DNA of 64,000 nt from NCBI GenBank assembly GCA_022701275.1, contig CP031740.1, forward strand, positions 3,545,001 through 3,609,000, in the 5' to 3' direction. Of the stretch, positions 9,029-17,141 are shown one piece after another. The stretch's first letter is position 1, and every line of letters starts with the position of its first letter. The position numbers were made by a program, and so were the translations under genes. The stretch comes from Microcoleus vaginatus PCC 9802 (lineage in GTDB: Bacteria; Cyanobacteriota; Cyanobacteriia; Cyanobacteriales; Microcoleaceae). A model generated the notes under the pieces. The model had not been told where the DNA came from. It ran no database searches and worked only from the letters and a program-made list of their open reading frames with translations.

Positions 9029-11440
9029 TTAATTAGGTATTTTTTCTGTTTTTTTTGTTGCGGCTAACTGTACTTTTTCTACTTGTTTGCTAGCGTCCAT
9101 TTCGCTGAACAGTTGAATGGCGCGCTCAAAATTTTCTTGACTTTTCTCGATGTTACCAAGTTTTTGTTCTGTTAGTGCTAGTTGATAGCAAGCTTCGGCT
9201 CGGTCTAATTTAGCGCTGGCTTGATCGAGTATTGCTATTGCTTCTGCATGGTGCTGTAGGGCTTGGTCAACTTTTCCCTGTTCTCGGTACAGCGCTGCTA
9301 TACCGCTGAGAGCTTTGGCTTTGATGGTGCTGTACTGGTTTTGGTCGGCTTGGGCGATCGCTTGGCGGTACAAGCTCAAAGCTTTTTCTGTCTCTCCCAG
9401 GTTTTGATAGGTGGCGGCGAGAAAAACTAACTTGTATCCCGTACCCACCAAATGACTGTTTTCCCGATCGGCATAAAGTTTTTCGGCGAGCTCTTCCGCC
9501 TCTTTTTTTGCTCCGACACAGGAGTTGAGGAAAGCTAACCCGACATTGATCGAATAGCTATTAATCCCGATTTCGTCCCGCGAATTTTTCAGCTTGACAA
9601 ATATCTCCATAGCTGATTCTAATTCGCCCATTTCTATTTGACAAAAACCTATATTAATTGCAGCGTTAACCTTCCAAAATTCCAGATTTGCTTGTTTGCC
9701 GTTTTCAGGTTCGCTGCTTTTCGCTATAATTTGCAAAGATTTAGTGGCTTTTATTTCTGATATTTGATGGCATTCTATAGCTTGATTTATTTCACCTAAT
9801 ATTCGGTAACAAATGCCTAAAAGACTGTATAAACCGCTCAAATAATAATCAGAAGTCACATTGTTGACGATACGAGTAGTGGCTGAAATTATTGGCTGCA
9901 AGAAACCTAATTTGTAGAGTGCTCTACCCAGCTTGTAATCTTTGGCAAACTGGATATTGATTTTTTTGAGGATGACGCTCGCGGCCTGCTCGAAACAGCT
10001 AATTGCCACATAATGATAGTAAGCTTCAAAAGCTTTCAGCGCATCTTCTACAGTCTCTATATTTTCAACACTCTCGCTCCAGAACTCGGCTGCTTTGCGG
10101 TTTGCAGTCTCCCAGTCTCCGGGCGAGAGCCGATCGACCGCTTCTTCGCGAATTGCTGGATGCAGCCAGTATTCCCCCTTCTGAGACTCCACTAGCGATC
10201 GGTGCAACAGCGATTTAATGATTTGTCGCCGTCCGGCTTCCGGCACGTCCCAGAGCAAACACAAAAGTCCGTCAGTAGGGACTGTCGGCACGTCTTGATA
10301 CCGATAACAGCCCAAGCGACAGAGGAGTTGATAGGCTTCGGCATCGAGTTCGAGGAGGCGGTTGAATTGACTGGTAACTAAATTTTTTAAGTCTGTTTCA
10401 ACGAGCGGATGTTCGCTGTTTTCCAGCCAGTAAGCCGCCATATCTCCGTCAAAATCTTCTCGGATCGTGCCGCAAATAATGCCCATTGCTTTGGCATTGC
10501 CGCCGTAAACTTTGTGCATTTCCTTGAGGGCGACATCATCTATATTGATGTTGCGGCAGCTAAAAAATTGCTGCCAAACTTCCACCTCTAATCCCGGAAG
10601 CAAGTAGTGTTCAACGGTTACGTCTGAATCGCAAAGCCGATCGCGACTGGTAATCAGCGTTACCGACTGCACCGCCGCGTCAGCCAAAACTCGCAACAGT
10701 TCCACGTAAAGCCGGTGCGGTTCAATAAACTTACCTTGTCCGTCGAGTGCGGCTTCCAAATTGTCAATCAATACGCCGACTTTGTGAGTCTGAAGCTGCC
10801 GCTTCAGCCGCCCCAGGGTGACGCCAAAGTCTGGCCCTGGTTCTTCCTGAAAGTCTTGCTTGAGCCATTCTTCGATCGCGCTTTCCAAGGCTGTGATGTT
10901 CTCTGTCTCTTTTGCCATCAACAGTTCAATGGTTCGATCGAACCCTTGAGATTTGAGATACTGTCGGGCCAAAGTTGTTTTGCCGATACCGCCGGCACTT
11001 TGGATGACAATCACTTTTGCACCTTGGGCGACAAGAGTATTGAGATCTTCGATCGCCCCGAAGCGGCCCAAAAAGTTCGGGTTTTCGATTTCCAACTCCG
11101 CATCAAGTCCGAGAGATACTTGGGCCGGAACAGTTTGTCCCGACTGCGGTTCAAGTTTCGAGTAGCTGCGCCAAAAGCGCTCTACAACCGCCTGAAGGTT
11201 GTCTCTTTTGACTTTTTCTCCATCTCCAAACAGCGCTGAAAGTCGCTTCCACAAATTAGAGGCAGCATCCTTAACAGTCCCTACTCCATACCCTTCACTA
11301 TCTGCAACCTGTTGGTACGTCCTGCCTTGCACGCCTTGCCAAGCTTCGCGAAAGATCGCGCTGTCAAGGTTGTCGAGAGTTTTCAGGTTTCGAGCCACAA
11401 GTAACGAGTTGGTAAAATCCAGTGCACGATTGGCTTCCAT
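9029..11440 (-). CDS. STAND NTPase: N-terminal VMAP-type HTH, NB-ARC ATPase, C-terminal TPR
   Basis: 803 residues. N-terminal domain (about 1-85): a helical HTH-like module of the type found at the start of cyanobacterial vWA-MoxR-associated (VMAP) proteins, with FREAWQGVQGRTYQQVAD and GTVKDAASNLWKRLS. NB-ARC NTPase: P-loop IQSAGGIGKTTLARQ (about 142-156), Walker B GVLIDNLEAAL (about 218-228), sensor-like LITSRDR (about 263). The usual GLPLA motif reads GGNAKAMGI (about 314). Then a winged-helix-like region (about 385-440) and TPR helices (about 540-790: NLGETEKALSLYRQA, EQGKVDQALQHHAEA, KLGNIEKSQENFERA). STAND proteins are ligand-gated switches used in signalling and in phage or stress responses. 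No effector domain is fused, so the output may act through a partner. Divergent from the NfeD-like peptides (214 bp apart). Confidence 0.85.
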   Translation of the reverse strand: MEANRALDFTNSLLVARNLKTLDNLDSAIFREAWQGVQGRTYQQVADSEGYGVGTVKDAASNLWKRLSALFGDGEKVKRDNLQAVVERFWRSYSKLEPQSGQTVPAQVSLGLDAELEIENPNFLGRFGAIEDLNTLVAQGAKVIVIQSAGGIGKTTLARQYLKSQGFDRTIELLMAKETENITALESAIEEWLKQDFQEEPGPDFGVTLGRLKRQLQTHKVGVLIDNLEAALDGQGKFIEPHRLYVELLRVLADAAVQSVTLITSRDRLCDSDVTVEHYLLPGLEVEVWQQFFSCRNINIDDVALKEMHKVYGGNAKAMGIICGTIREDFDGDMAAYWLENSEHPLVETDLKNLVTSQFNRLLELDAEAYQLLCRLGCYRYQDVPTVPTDGLLCLLWDVPEAGRRQIIKSLLHRSLVESQKGEYWLHPAIREEAVDRLSPGDWETANRKAAEFWSESVENIETVEDALKAFEAYYHYVAISCFEQAASVILKKINIQFAKDYKLGRALYKLGFLQPIISATTRIVNNVTSDYYLSGLYSLLGICYRILGEINQAIECHQISEIKATKSLQIIAKSSEPENGKQANLEFWKVNAAINIGFCQIEMGELESAMEIFVKLKNSRDEIGINSYSINVGLAFLNSCVGAKKEAEELAEKLYADRENSHLVGTGYKLVFLAATYQNLGETEKALSLYRQAIAQADQNQYSTIKAKALSGIAALYREQGKVDQALQHHAEAIAILDQASAKLDRAEACYQLALTEQKLGNIEKSQENFERAIQLFSEMDASKQVEKVQLAATKKTEKIPN

Positions 11441-11474
11441 TTAGTCACCAGGTTTAGCGTTACCCATCTGACAC

Positions 11475-11498
11475 AACTTTAACAGACTTTTTCCGACT
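11475..11498 (-). promoter_or_regulatory. Direct repeat copy 1 (candidate operator box)
   Basis: 24-base element, 19/24 identical to 11520-11543 and spaced 45 bases start to start. Read toward the STAND gene it contains AGTCGGAAAAAGTC. It lies in the divergent promoter region, 35 bases upstream of the STAND start codon. Related AGTCGGAAAAGTCGG iterons occur upstream of the HTH-REC gene. Confidence 0.55.
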
Positions 11499-11519
11499 CG
11501 CTTACACCCTCAAACAGTG

Positions 11520-11543
11520 GACTTGTATAGACTTTTACCGACT
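11520..11543 (-). promoter_or_regulatory. Direct repeat copy 2 (candidate operator box)
   Basis: Second copy of the 24-base repeat. Read toward the STAND gene it contains AGTCGGTAAAAGTC followed at helical spacing by AAGTC. It lies 112 bases upstream of the first NfeD-like peptide start, so it could govern both directions. Confidence 0.55.
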
Positions 11544-11654
11544 GACACGGCCGAGGTTGGCCGGGGATACTGTTGAGTGTGGAGGGGAAGTTGACAGACA
11601 AGCTTCTAACTTACACACCCATCGAGTCGAGTTTATATTCAGGAGCAAGCCGCT

Positions 11655-11861
11655 ATGTCTATTAACGATGTTGAAACAGCGATCGTAGATGAACAAATTC
11701 GCCCTCAAGAATGCGGCCGCGTTCGTTTCCAAAACAGTTGGTGGCCGGCGAAGTGCGATCGAGACATGACTTTTGAACCCGGTGAAGTGGTTCGCGTCGT
11801 GGGAATTGAAAATATTACTTTGATCGTTGCAGCGTCGTTTGAGATCAATTCTGAAAGTTAA
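11655..11861 (+). CDS. NfeD-like C-terminal OB-fold peptide 1
   Basis: 68 residues. Core: [20 protein letters not shown], then [18 protein letters not shown]. This is the pattern of the small OB-fold (NfeDC) domain: G-x-V-x-F-x-x-x-x-W-x-A, then P-G-x-x-V-x-V-V-x-x-x-x-x-x-L-x-V. It stands alone without the membrane part of NfeD. The start is well supported by AGGAG eight bases before the ATG. First of three tandem paralogues divergent from the STAND NTPase. In bacteria NfeDC domains bind partner proteins; here the partner is unknown, with the STAND protein the obvious candidate (inference). The extended C-terminal tail ([10 protein letters not shown]) is unique to this copy. Confidence 0.75.
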   Translation: MSINDVETAIVDEQIRPQECGRVRFQNSWWPAKCDRDMTFEPGEVVRVVGIENITLIVAASFEINSES

Positions 11862-11887
11862 GGCAAATCTACAATCGGGAGTAAGCA

Positions 11888-12079
11888 ATGATAAACTTTG
11901 ACAATTCCGAAAAAGCGATCGTGGATGAAGAAATTCGACCTAATGAGTCCGGTCGCGTTCGTTTCCACAACAGTTGGTGGCCTGCGAAGTGGGATATAGA
12001 GATGACTTTTGAGCCTGGTGACGTGGTGGGCGTAGTCGGAATTGACAATATTACTTTGATAGTGGAAGCCGCGTTATAA
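11888..12079 (+). CDS. NfeD-like C-terminal OB-fold peptide 2
   Basis: 63 residues, same core as its neighbours (GRVRFHNSWWPAKWDIEMTF, EPGDVVGVVGIDNITLIV). The Cys of the other two (WWPAKC) is Trp here (WWPAKW), and Arg in VVRVV is Gly. Preceded by CGGGAG seven bases before the ATG, in a leader (CTACAATCGGGAGTAAGCA) closely similar to that of copy 3. 26 bases separate it from copy 1, so co-transcription is likely. Confidence 0.75.
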   Translation: MINFDNSEKAIVDEEIRPNESGRVRFHNSWWPAKWDIEMTFEPGDVVGVVGIDNITLIVEAAL

Positions 12080-12158
12080 ATCAATGGGTTAGGGAGTCGA
12101 GCTATAGGTTTATAGCATCCCAACGTTCAGGCCAACCTACAATCAGGAGAAAGTAATC

Positions 12159-12341
12159 ATGACTGTCAGCCATTTGGAAAGAGCGATCGTTGAAGAAGAA
12201 ATTAAACCAAATCAGTCCGGCAGTGTGCGATTTCAAAGCAGTTGGTGGCCTGCCAAATGCGATCGAGAAATAACTTTGCAACCCGGTGAAGTTGTTCGCG
12301 TCGTGAGACTTGACAACATTACTCTGATAGTTGAAGCGTAA
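12159..12341 (+). CDS. NfeD-like C-terminal OB-fold peptide 3
   Basis: 60 residues (core [38 protein letters not shown]). Leader CTACAATCAGGAGAAAGTA matches that of copy 2 and provides AGGAG nine bases before the ATG. It ends right after the last OB strand (IVEA). 79 bases after copy 2. The three copies differ mostly at surface-like N-terminal positions while the WWPAK and NITLIV cores are kept, which argues for real, selected peptides. Confidence 0.75.
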   Translation: MTVSHLERAIVEEEIKPNQSGSVRFQSSWWPAKCDREITLQPGEVVRVVRLDNITLIVEA

Positions 12342-12664
12342 TTGGGAAACAATCTGTAGGTGGGGAGTTATCGGAGGGCAAAAGGCACTTATGCTGAATA
12401 TAGAAGGCAGAATTTAAACCTCATAGAGCGATTATTGGGATGACCAACCTCACACTTTTATCTGAAAGCAGAAGCGCGAGGGTGGGCTATATAAAAATTA
12501 AGTAAAACCCATCTTTAGCAGAAATTTATCATGTCTAAGCTGTTCGGCATTTAAAAGACGATCGTAGGGTGCGGAGCGTACAGAGGTGTTTTCCTTGTCC
12601 AGTAAGTGTTCGCGTTTGACGCACCCTACAAGCCTCGTTAGTGGTTTAAATGCGTAACAGCTTA
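12342..12664. other. Intergenic region with dispersed inverted repeat
   Basis: 323 bases between convergent units. Apart from the GTAGGGTGCG inverted repeat at 12564-12629 I see no gene, and no T-run terminator next to either stop. Confidence 0.5.
12564..12629. repeat. Dispersed inverted repeat, GTAGGGTGCG / CGCACCCTAC
   Basis: Perfect 10-bp arms at 12564-12573 and 12620-12629 around a 46-base loop, between convergent genes. The same end sequence recurs at 15564-15622, 36100-36229 and, as one arm, at 8499-8510, so it is a dispersed family, perhaps a miniature mobile element. Confidence 0.75.
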
Positions 12665-15514
12665 TTATACCGCAAAAGGTGGCTCGGCAAAATTAAATTT
12701 CATACTGATTGTGATGTCGTTAAAGTCACCTTTAGCAACAGCACTGGGGGAATCTTCCAGGCCAAAACGATTAGTTCCTAGGGAAATAATATGGCTTGAG
12801 CGATCGAGATTAGCTTCCTTATAAGCAAAGTAAGTCGCTGACGAGTGCTGTTGCGAATCGAAAGTTGTCATATACGGCGCGTACAACTTGCCGCTATCCA
12901 ACAGATAGGTTCCAGAATTACTCAGTTGACCTTGATTTAAAGCACTCGTCTCAAGCTCAATTTTCTTTGACGTAGACAGAACAACATTCGCGTAATTAGG
13001 GTTTTCTGCCGTCACAATTTCACCCGTTAACGGATCTTTAACATCACCTTTCTTGTTGAGGACTTCGTAAAGTCCAATCCGATGTGTAAAACCTGTAGGC
13101 TGGGGGCTTTTAGTTATGTCGATGTCTGCTTTTATTTTACGATCGACAATTGTGGAAGTATCCAGAACATTGCGCCCCTTAGTCTGGCGATTGCCAATCT
13201 GATCGTCAAAGCTCTCTACAGGCCCGTTTAAGGCCATCGTCCCTCCCGAACCGTCAGAAAACTGAAAAGACAGAGCATCGCCACTGGGCTGTGCAGAAAA
13301 CTGAGGGTTTTGGAATGAGAACTCGATCGCAGGATTAGCATCAAAAATTGACCCGCCACCAATTTGATAGATAGCTAATTTGTCCGTGGTTTCAACAGGA
13401 ATGTTTCGGGATGTATTACCAGCACTGGCAGAATTATTAGCAGTAGTATTGAATAAAACGATCGCTCGTTGCCGCACTGCTTCTAAGTATCCGCTATCGG
13501 TTGGCAGAAGACCATTCACCCGATTATTACTATCATCGATAGCAAAGACCCCATATTCAACAGGTTGATTGCTCGGTTTTCCAGCCGCGAACAAAAGATT
13601 AATCCCTACACCGGGCGTATTGGATTTGTTATTGACAGCTACAATCCCATTACTGGCATTTAAAGAGACAGATAGCTCAGGTGTATCTTTAAACAGACCA
13701 GTGAGAGTATCTACACCGTTTTTCTGACCCTGGTATACAAGCGTTAGCGGATCGCTTGGCGACGAGGTACGCACCGAATCAATCCTCACCTGAGAAACGG
13801 TTGTATCTGAGAGTCCATTCCCTTCCAAAAGCGGCGAAAACTTCGCAAAAAAATCTTTAGTGTACTGTGCCTCTAAGTGCTCAGTTAATGCTTTTCCATC
13901 AACATACTTCTCATAGAAAAAGTATTGGTTGGGTTGCAAAGGATCTTCATAGAGCTCAAAAGCTAGATTGTTGGATGTTTCGGCTTGTTTAGTTTGTTTT
14001 GTCAGGTCGTCTACCAGAGATATTATTTGATCGCGAGTCCCTGCCTGGGCTTTAAATTTGCCAATTAAAATTTTCTCACTGTTGATTTGACTGTCCGTTT
14101 CGACTATATCGATTGTAGGAGTATTAACTTCAGCTCCTATTGACTTTAGTCCCTCTTCAAATTGCTTGTAACTATCTGATTTTTGATACTGATCCAAGTC
14201 TGAATACTTGTTCCATTTTTCAATCAAGAGCAAATTTTGAGGATTGTTCGGATCTCGGTAAAAATCGGTCGAGTAATTACCCTGCTGTTGTTCAGTATTT
14301 TTATCGTAATTACTGACTAAACTTAGCAATTGCTGAGAATTAGCGGCTCCAGTATTAATACTCCATCGCTTGATGGGTGCTGGATCGAGAGGAATATTAA
14401 AGTTAACTGACTTACTGGGAGCATTGGGGGCAGGTGGCGAAAAAGGTGGATTTGGGGGCGGAGCAGGGATGGGCTGAGTATCTTCAGGAATGGCTGGGTT
14501 CCAACTGCCTCCCTGAGCTAAGTAATCTCCAGGGTTCCTGCTGAGCGCAACATGGTAGTCCGGGAATTGGGTGAAATAATTGGTGAATCTTTGCTGGTTC
14601 TCAATAAACTCTGGTGTACCAGGATTTTTATTATACAGTGAACCAATCCCAGCAGCTTCATTGGCACTATCAGCAAAGATGCCAATACCTTGTTTGGCAA
14701 AAAATTCTTCAATACCTCCCGGTGTCGCATTTTGATCCGTTCTCGACCAAATCGTTAGAAAAGTCAGAGGTTCTTTAGTAGGGCTTGCATTTCTGTAGTT
14801 GTGGGTGTATCCGGCAGGCAAAAAGCCAATTTGCCCAGGAGTCAGGTGTACATAGTAGTAGTCTTCAATTTTAGGAATACCATTTTGCCCAGGAATTTCG
14901 CCGATTTTATAAGGAGTTTTATTAGCAACGGGTAACCAAGCATCCATTTCCCCTTGCAATAAAATGAACCATTCTTCTTCAGCCCAGTGAGTGTGAGGAA
15001 TCGGACCAGCATTGTAGGGGGTGACAGTCAGACCCATAGTGTAAGGTCGAGCCTGAGTTGAAGTTGAAATAGCAGTTAAATCAACGGGCAGACCCTGTTT
15101 AGTTTCGGGATTTAATGCTTGTACAGCAGCGTTGCTGATGCTGGTAGTTAAAAATTGCTGCGCTTCACCAGCAGGAAAAGAATCCCACTGATTTGAACCA
15201 GGGCTAGTTTCCTGTTGCAATCCTGTATAAAATGATAATTTTGCCCCGTTAGGATCGCCACTAGGTTCTGTTAAAACATTCGTAGCAGAGAAGTTTTTGG
15301 GAATTGGCAATCCAATATTTTTAGGCCATTGGAATTGAGGAGCTTGATTGTAGGGTGCGTTGGGGTTATACCTGTCGTCTTTCGAGAAACTAGGCCAGCT
15401 AAATCCTGGGGGTAATTTGTCAGTAGTGGTGCTGGTATTCTGAGTATTGTCCTCAGTGTGGTCGTGACCAGCGTGGCTAGCTGTCCGAGTGTCATCTTGT
15501 TCGATTTCTAACAT
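12665..15514 (-). CDS. Cupin - ABM - ABM - DUF4114-like multidomain protein, 949 aa
   Basis: A His-rich N-terminus (ASHAGHDHTEDN) precedes a cupin: HTHWAEEEWFILLQGEMDAW (about 173-192) and GQIGFLPAGYTHNY (about 226-239) supply the usual His/Glu metal ligands. A proline-rich linker (about 345-370) leads to two antibiotic-biosynthesis-monooxygenase-like (ABM) ferredoxin-fold modules (about 375-475 and 485-580; FYRDPNNPQNLLLIEKW, LYEDPLQPNQYFFYEKY). The C-terminus (about 840-949) ends in FGLEDSPSAVAKGDFNDITI, the hallmark of DUF4114-type domains in secreted cyanobacterial proteins. No classical signal peptide is visible. A role in handling quinones, aromatics or reactive oxygen is inferred from cupin, ABM and the CMD neighbour. 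Last of a same-strand trio with the genes at 15689 and 16150. Confidence 0.72.
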   Translation of the reverse strand: MLEIEQDDTRTASHAGHDHTEDNTQNTSTTTDKLPPGFSWPSFSKDDRYNPNAPYNQAPQFQWPKNIGLPIPKNFSATNVLTEPSGDPNGAKLSFYTGLQQETSPGSNQWDSFPAGEAQQFLTTSISNAAVQALNPETKQGLPVDLTAISTSTQARPYTMGLTVTPYNAGPIPHTHWAEEEWFILLQGEMDAWLPVANKTPYKIGEIPGQNGIPKIEDYYYVHLTPGQIGFLPAGYTHNYRNASPTKEPLTFLTIWSRTDQNATPGGIEEFFAKQGIGIFADSANEAAGIGSLYNKNPGTPEFIENQQRFTNYFTQFPDYHVALSRNPGDYLAQGGSWNPAIPEDTQPIPAPPPNPPFSPPAPNAPSKSVNFNIPLDPAPIKRWSINTGAANSQQLLSLVSNYDKNTEQQQGNYSTDFYRDPNNPQNLLLIEKWNKYSDLDQYQKSDSYKQFEEGLKSIGAEVNTPTIDIVETDSQINSEKILIGKFKAQAGTRDQIISLVDDLTKQTKQAETSNNLAFELYEDPLQPNQYFFYEKYVDGKALTEHLEAQYTKDFFAKFSPLLEGNGLSDTTVSQVRIDSVRTSSPSDPLTLVYQGQKNGVDTLTGLFKDTPELSVSLNASNGIVAVNNKSNTPGVGINLLFAAGKPSNQPVEYGVFAIDDSNNRVNGLLPTDSGYLEAVRQRAIVLFNTTANNSASAGNTSRNIPVETTDKLAIYQIGGGSIFDANPAIEFSFQNPQFSAQPSGDALSFQFSDGSGGTMALNGPVESFDDQIGNRQTKGRNVLDTSTIVDRKIKADIDITKSPQPTGFTHRIGLYEVLNKKGDVKDPLTGEIVTAENPNYANVVLSTSKKIELETSALNQGQLSNSGTYLLDSGKLYAPYMTTFDSQQHSSATYFAYKEANLDRSSHIISLGTNRFGLEDSPSAVAKGDFNDITISMKFNFAEPPFAV

Positions 15515-15563
15515 GATTGCTTAATTTCCAAAAAATTTTGCGTCTGTTCCAATATCGCGGTAT

Positions 15564-15622
15564 GATGCGTCGCTTTTGTGGTAACTGCAATTCGCCAAAA
15601 TTATCGCAGCGACGCACCCTAC
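15564..15622. repeat. Dispersed inverted repeat, GATGCGTCGC / GCGACGCACCCTAC
   Basis: Arms 15564-15573 and about 15609-15618 pair 9 of 10. The right arm continues into CACCCTAC, the shared end of the dispersed family. It lies between the cupin and CMD genes and would sit inside an operon transcript if the two are co-transcribed. Confidence 0.55.
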
Positions 15623-15688
15623 TTTATTGGGTGGAAATCCCTGTCATAAAAACAGCACTGTCAACTGTTAACTGTCAACTGTTCGCTA

Positions 15689-16045
15689 CTAATCCGATCG
15701 CATTTGAGCGACTATCTCATTCAACACCCCAAAACAACCAGCTACTTTATTGAAGCCAGCATAGACACACATAAACAGCAGTAATTCTTCAATCTCCTCA
15801 TAAGTAGCTCCCTGCTTGAGAGCCATAGAGACGTGAGCTCCAAAGGGGTTCCCAGGGCCAACTTGATCCTGATTCACTACATCTACAGCAATAGTAATCA
15901 GAGCCTTTGTTTTTTGATCGATGTGTGGCAATCCCCAGGCTTCTCCAGCCACTCTGGTCACAAAATCACCAAATTTAGGGTTAATGTTCTTCAGTCCTTC
16001 TTGCAGCGCTAAATCATCCAAAACGGCATTTTTGTAATTTTCCAT
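15689..16045 (-). CDS. Carboxymuconolactone decarboxylase (CMD/AhpD-like) family protein
   Basis: 118 residues, all helical. GLPHIDQKTKALITIAVDVV and NPFGAHVSMALKQGATYEEIEELLLFM are the CMD core, ending CVYAGFNKVAGCFGVLNE. The redox CxxC of AhpD is not present, so peroxidase activity like AhpD is not supported; a decarboxylase-like or redox-sensing role is open. Members sit near icfG-type clusters (as I recall, slr1853 in Synechocystis), which fits the partner-switching genes just upstream. AAGG about nine bases before the ATG supports the start. Confidence 0.82.
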   Translation of the reverse strand: MENYKNAVLDDLALQEGLKNINPKFGDFVTRVAGEAWGLPHIDQKTKALITIAVDVVNQDQVGPGNPFGAHVSMALKQGATYEEIEELLLFMCVYAGFNKVAGCFGVLNEIVAQMRSD

Positions 16046-16149
16046 GAGGCTTTACCTTGCTAACTAAACTTTACTACGCAGTCATCTCTAAGTAATCTAT
16101 CCAATGCCCTAAGACTAGGGTTGAATATTCTGCAAAAGTTCCCTCCTAT

Positions 16150-16617
16150 TTATTTAGGCAACTCATGAGCAACACTGTTAGTGGTATAAACTCTAACAAG
16201 CAGAGAACCCTTAAGAATTTCTGAAAATTTGGCCAGCAGGGGCTGAACGTAAGGCTGCTTTAAATGCTCCCTTAAAGCTGTGCGGTCTTTCCACTCTTCG
16301 TAGTAGATGAAAGAATTTTTTGCTGTTGGTTGCTCATAAAATCCGTAGCTGATACAGCCGGGTTCAGCTCGCGTAGGAGCGAGAGCAGCAGTTGCTAATT
16401 TAAGAAATTGCTCGCGCTGTTCGGGTTTGATTTCAAATCGATTGGCTACAACTAATGGCAGAGTGACATTACTATCCTGTTGCCTGTTTGATGGAACCTG
16501 GCTCAAGCCAGAAGTGCTGAATATTGTTGTGCAAACAAAAGCGGCAAAAAAGAGCAAAAGAACCTTACTGATGCCTCGGAAGCTTTTAAAAAAATATGCT
16601 TTTAGCATTTCTTGCAT
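16150..16617 (-). CDS. Exported antibiotic-biosynthesis-monooxygenase (ABM) domain protein
   Basis: 155 residues. A hydrophobic stretch at about 18-36 (ISKVLLLFFAAFVCTTIFS) after basic residues looks like a signal peptide or membrane anchor. The rest is one ABM module: VVANRFEIKPEQREQFLKLA, PGCISYGFYEQPTAKNSFIY, and an EEWKDRTALREHLKQPYVQP helix, like YgiN-type quinol monooxygenases. The same module occurs twice in the cupin protein nearby, suggesting a shared substrate class. The alternative start at residue 4 cannot be excluded. Upstream neighbour is the STAS gene, 132 bases away, separated by two hairpins. Confidence 0.8.
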   Translation of the reverse strand: MQEMLKAYFFKSFRGISKVLLLFFAAFVCTTIFSTSGLSQVPSNRQQDSNVTLPLVVANRFEIKPEQREQFLKLATAALAPTRAEPGCISYGFYEQPTAKNSFIYYEEWKDRTALREHLKQPYVQPLLAKFSEILKGSLLVRVYTTNSVAHELPK

Positions 16618-16679
16618 CTGTATTTCAGGGTGGCGGAGCTAATAACTTGAGTAGTGAGCTGGTACAACCCACCTGAGAT

Positions 16680-16727
16680 GCCTCTGACAGAGGCTTTAGA
16701 TTTTAGCAAAGCTGCTTGCTAAAATCT
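16680..16727 (-). terminator. Two consecutive hairpins after the STAS gene
   Basis: AGATTTTAGCAA (16698-16709) and TTGCTAAAATCT (16716-16727) form a perfect 12-bp stem with a 6-base loop. GCCTCTG/CAGAGGC at 16680-16694 forms a second stem. They follow the minus-strand icfG-type cluster by 22 bases. A T-tract is lacking, so they may be a processing or attenuating structure rather than a classic terminator. Confidence 0.5.
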
Positions 16728-16749
16728 AAAATCTTTTCTACTAAGACGA

Positions 16750-17088
16750 TTAAACGTTTTCGACTTCGATAGAATCGTAATCATCAACGGCAATTACACC
16801 TTGAATAAATCCGGTTTTTTCCAAGGTTTCAAGTATCATTTCCTGAGCGCCCACGACGTAAATATCGACATCAACTCCCATTTTTTGTTTGGCGAAGATC
16901 AGGACTCGCAGACCCGCACTCGCCATATAGTCTAACTCTTGGAGCATCAGCACTAAATGTTTTGGCTTGGTGACAGCCGCTTTCTCAATCTCTTCCTTGA
17001 ATATCTGTGCAGAACTTGCGTCTAATTCGCCAGTCAGTGTAATTTTTGCAGCATGGCCTGATGATTCTAGAGTTGCAGTGAAAGCCAT
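16750..17088 (-). CDS. STAS-domain anti-sigma-factor antagonist
   Basis: 112 residues, one STAS domain. The phosphorylatable serine lies in DYMASAGLRVLIF (about residues 55-67), as in SpoIIAA/RsbV. In partner switching the unphosphorylated antagonist binds an anti-sigma-type kinase; a PP2C phosphatase restores it. Kinase and phosphatase both lie in this cluster. AAAAGGA before the ATG supports the start. Last gene of the minus-strand group that starts at 25549. Two STAS genes in one cluster match the icfG region of Synechocystis as I recall it. Confidence 0.9.
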   Translation of the reverse strand: MAFTATLESSGHAAKITLTGELDASSAQIFKEEIEKAAVTKPKHLVLMLQELDYMASAGLRVLIFAKQKMGVDVDIYVVGAQEMILETLEKTGFIQGVIAVDDYDSIEVENV

Positions 17089-17141
17089 AATTTTTTGTCC
17101 TTTTGAAGATGTTTGTGAGTGGGATTAAGTTGATGATGAGA

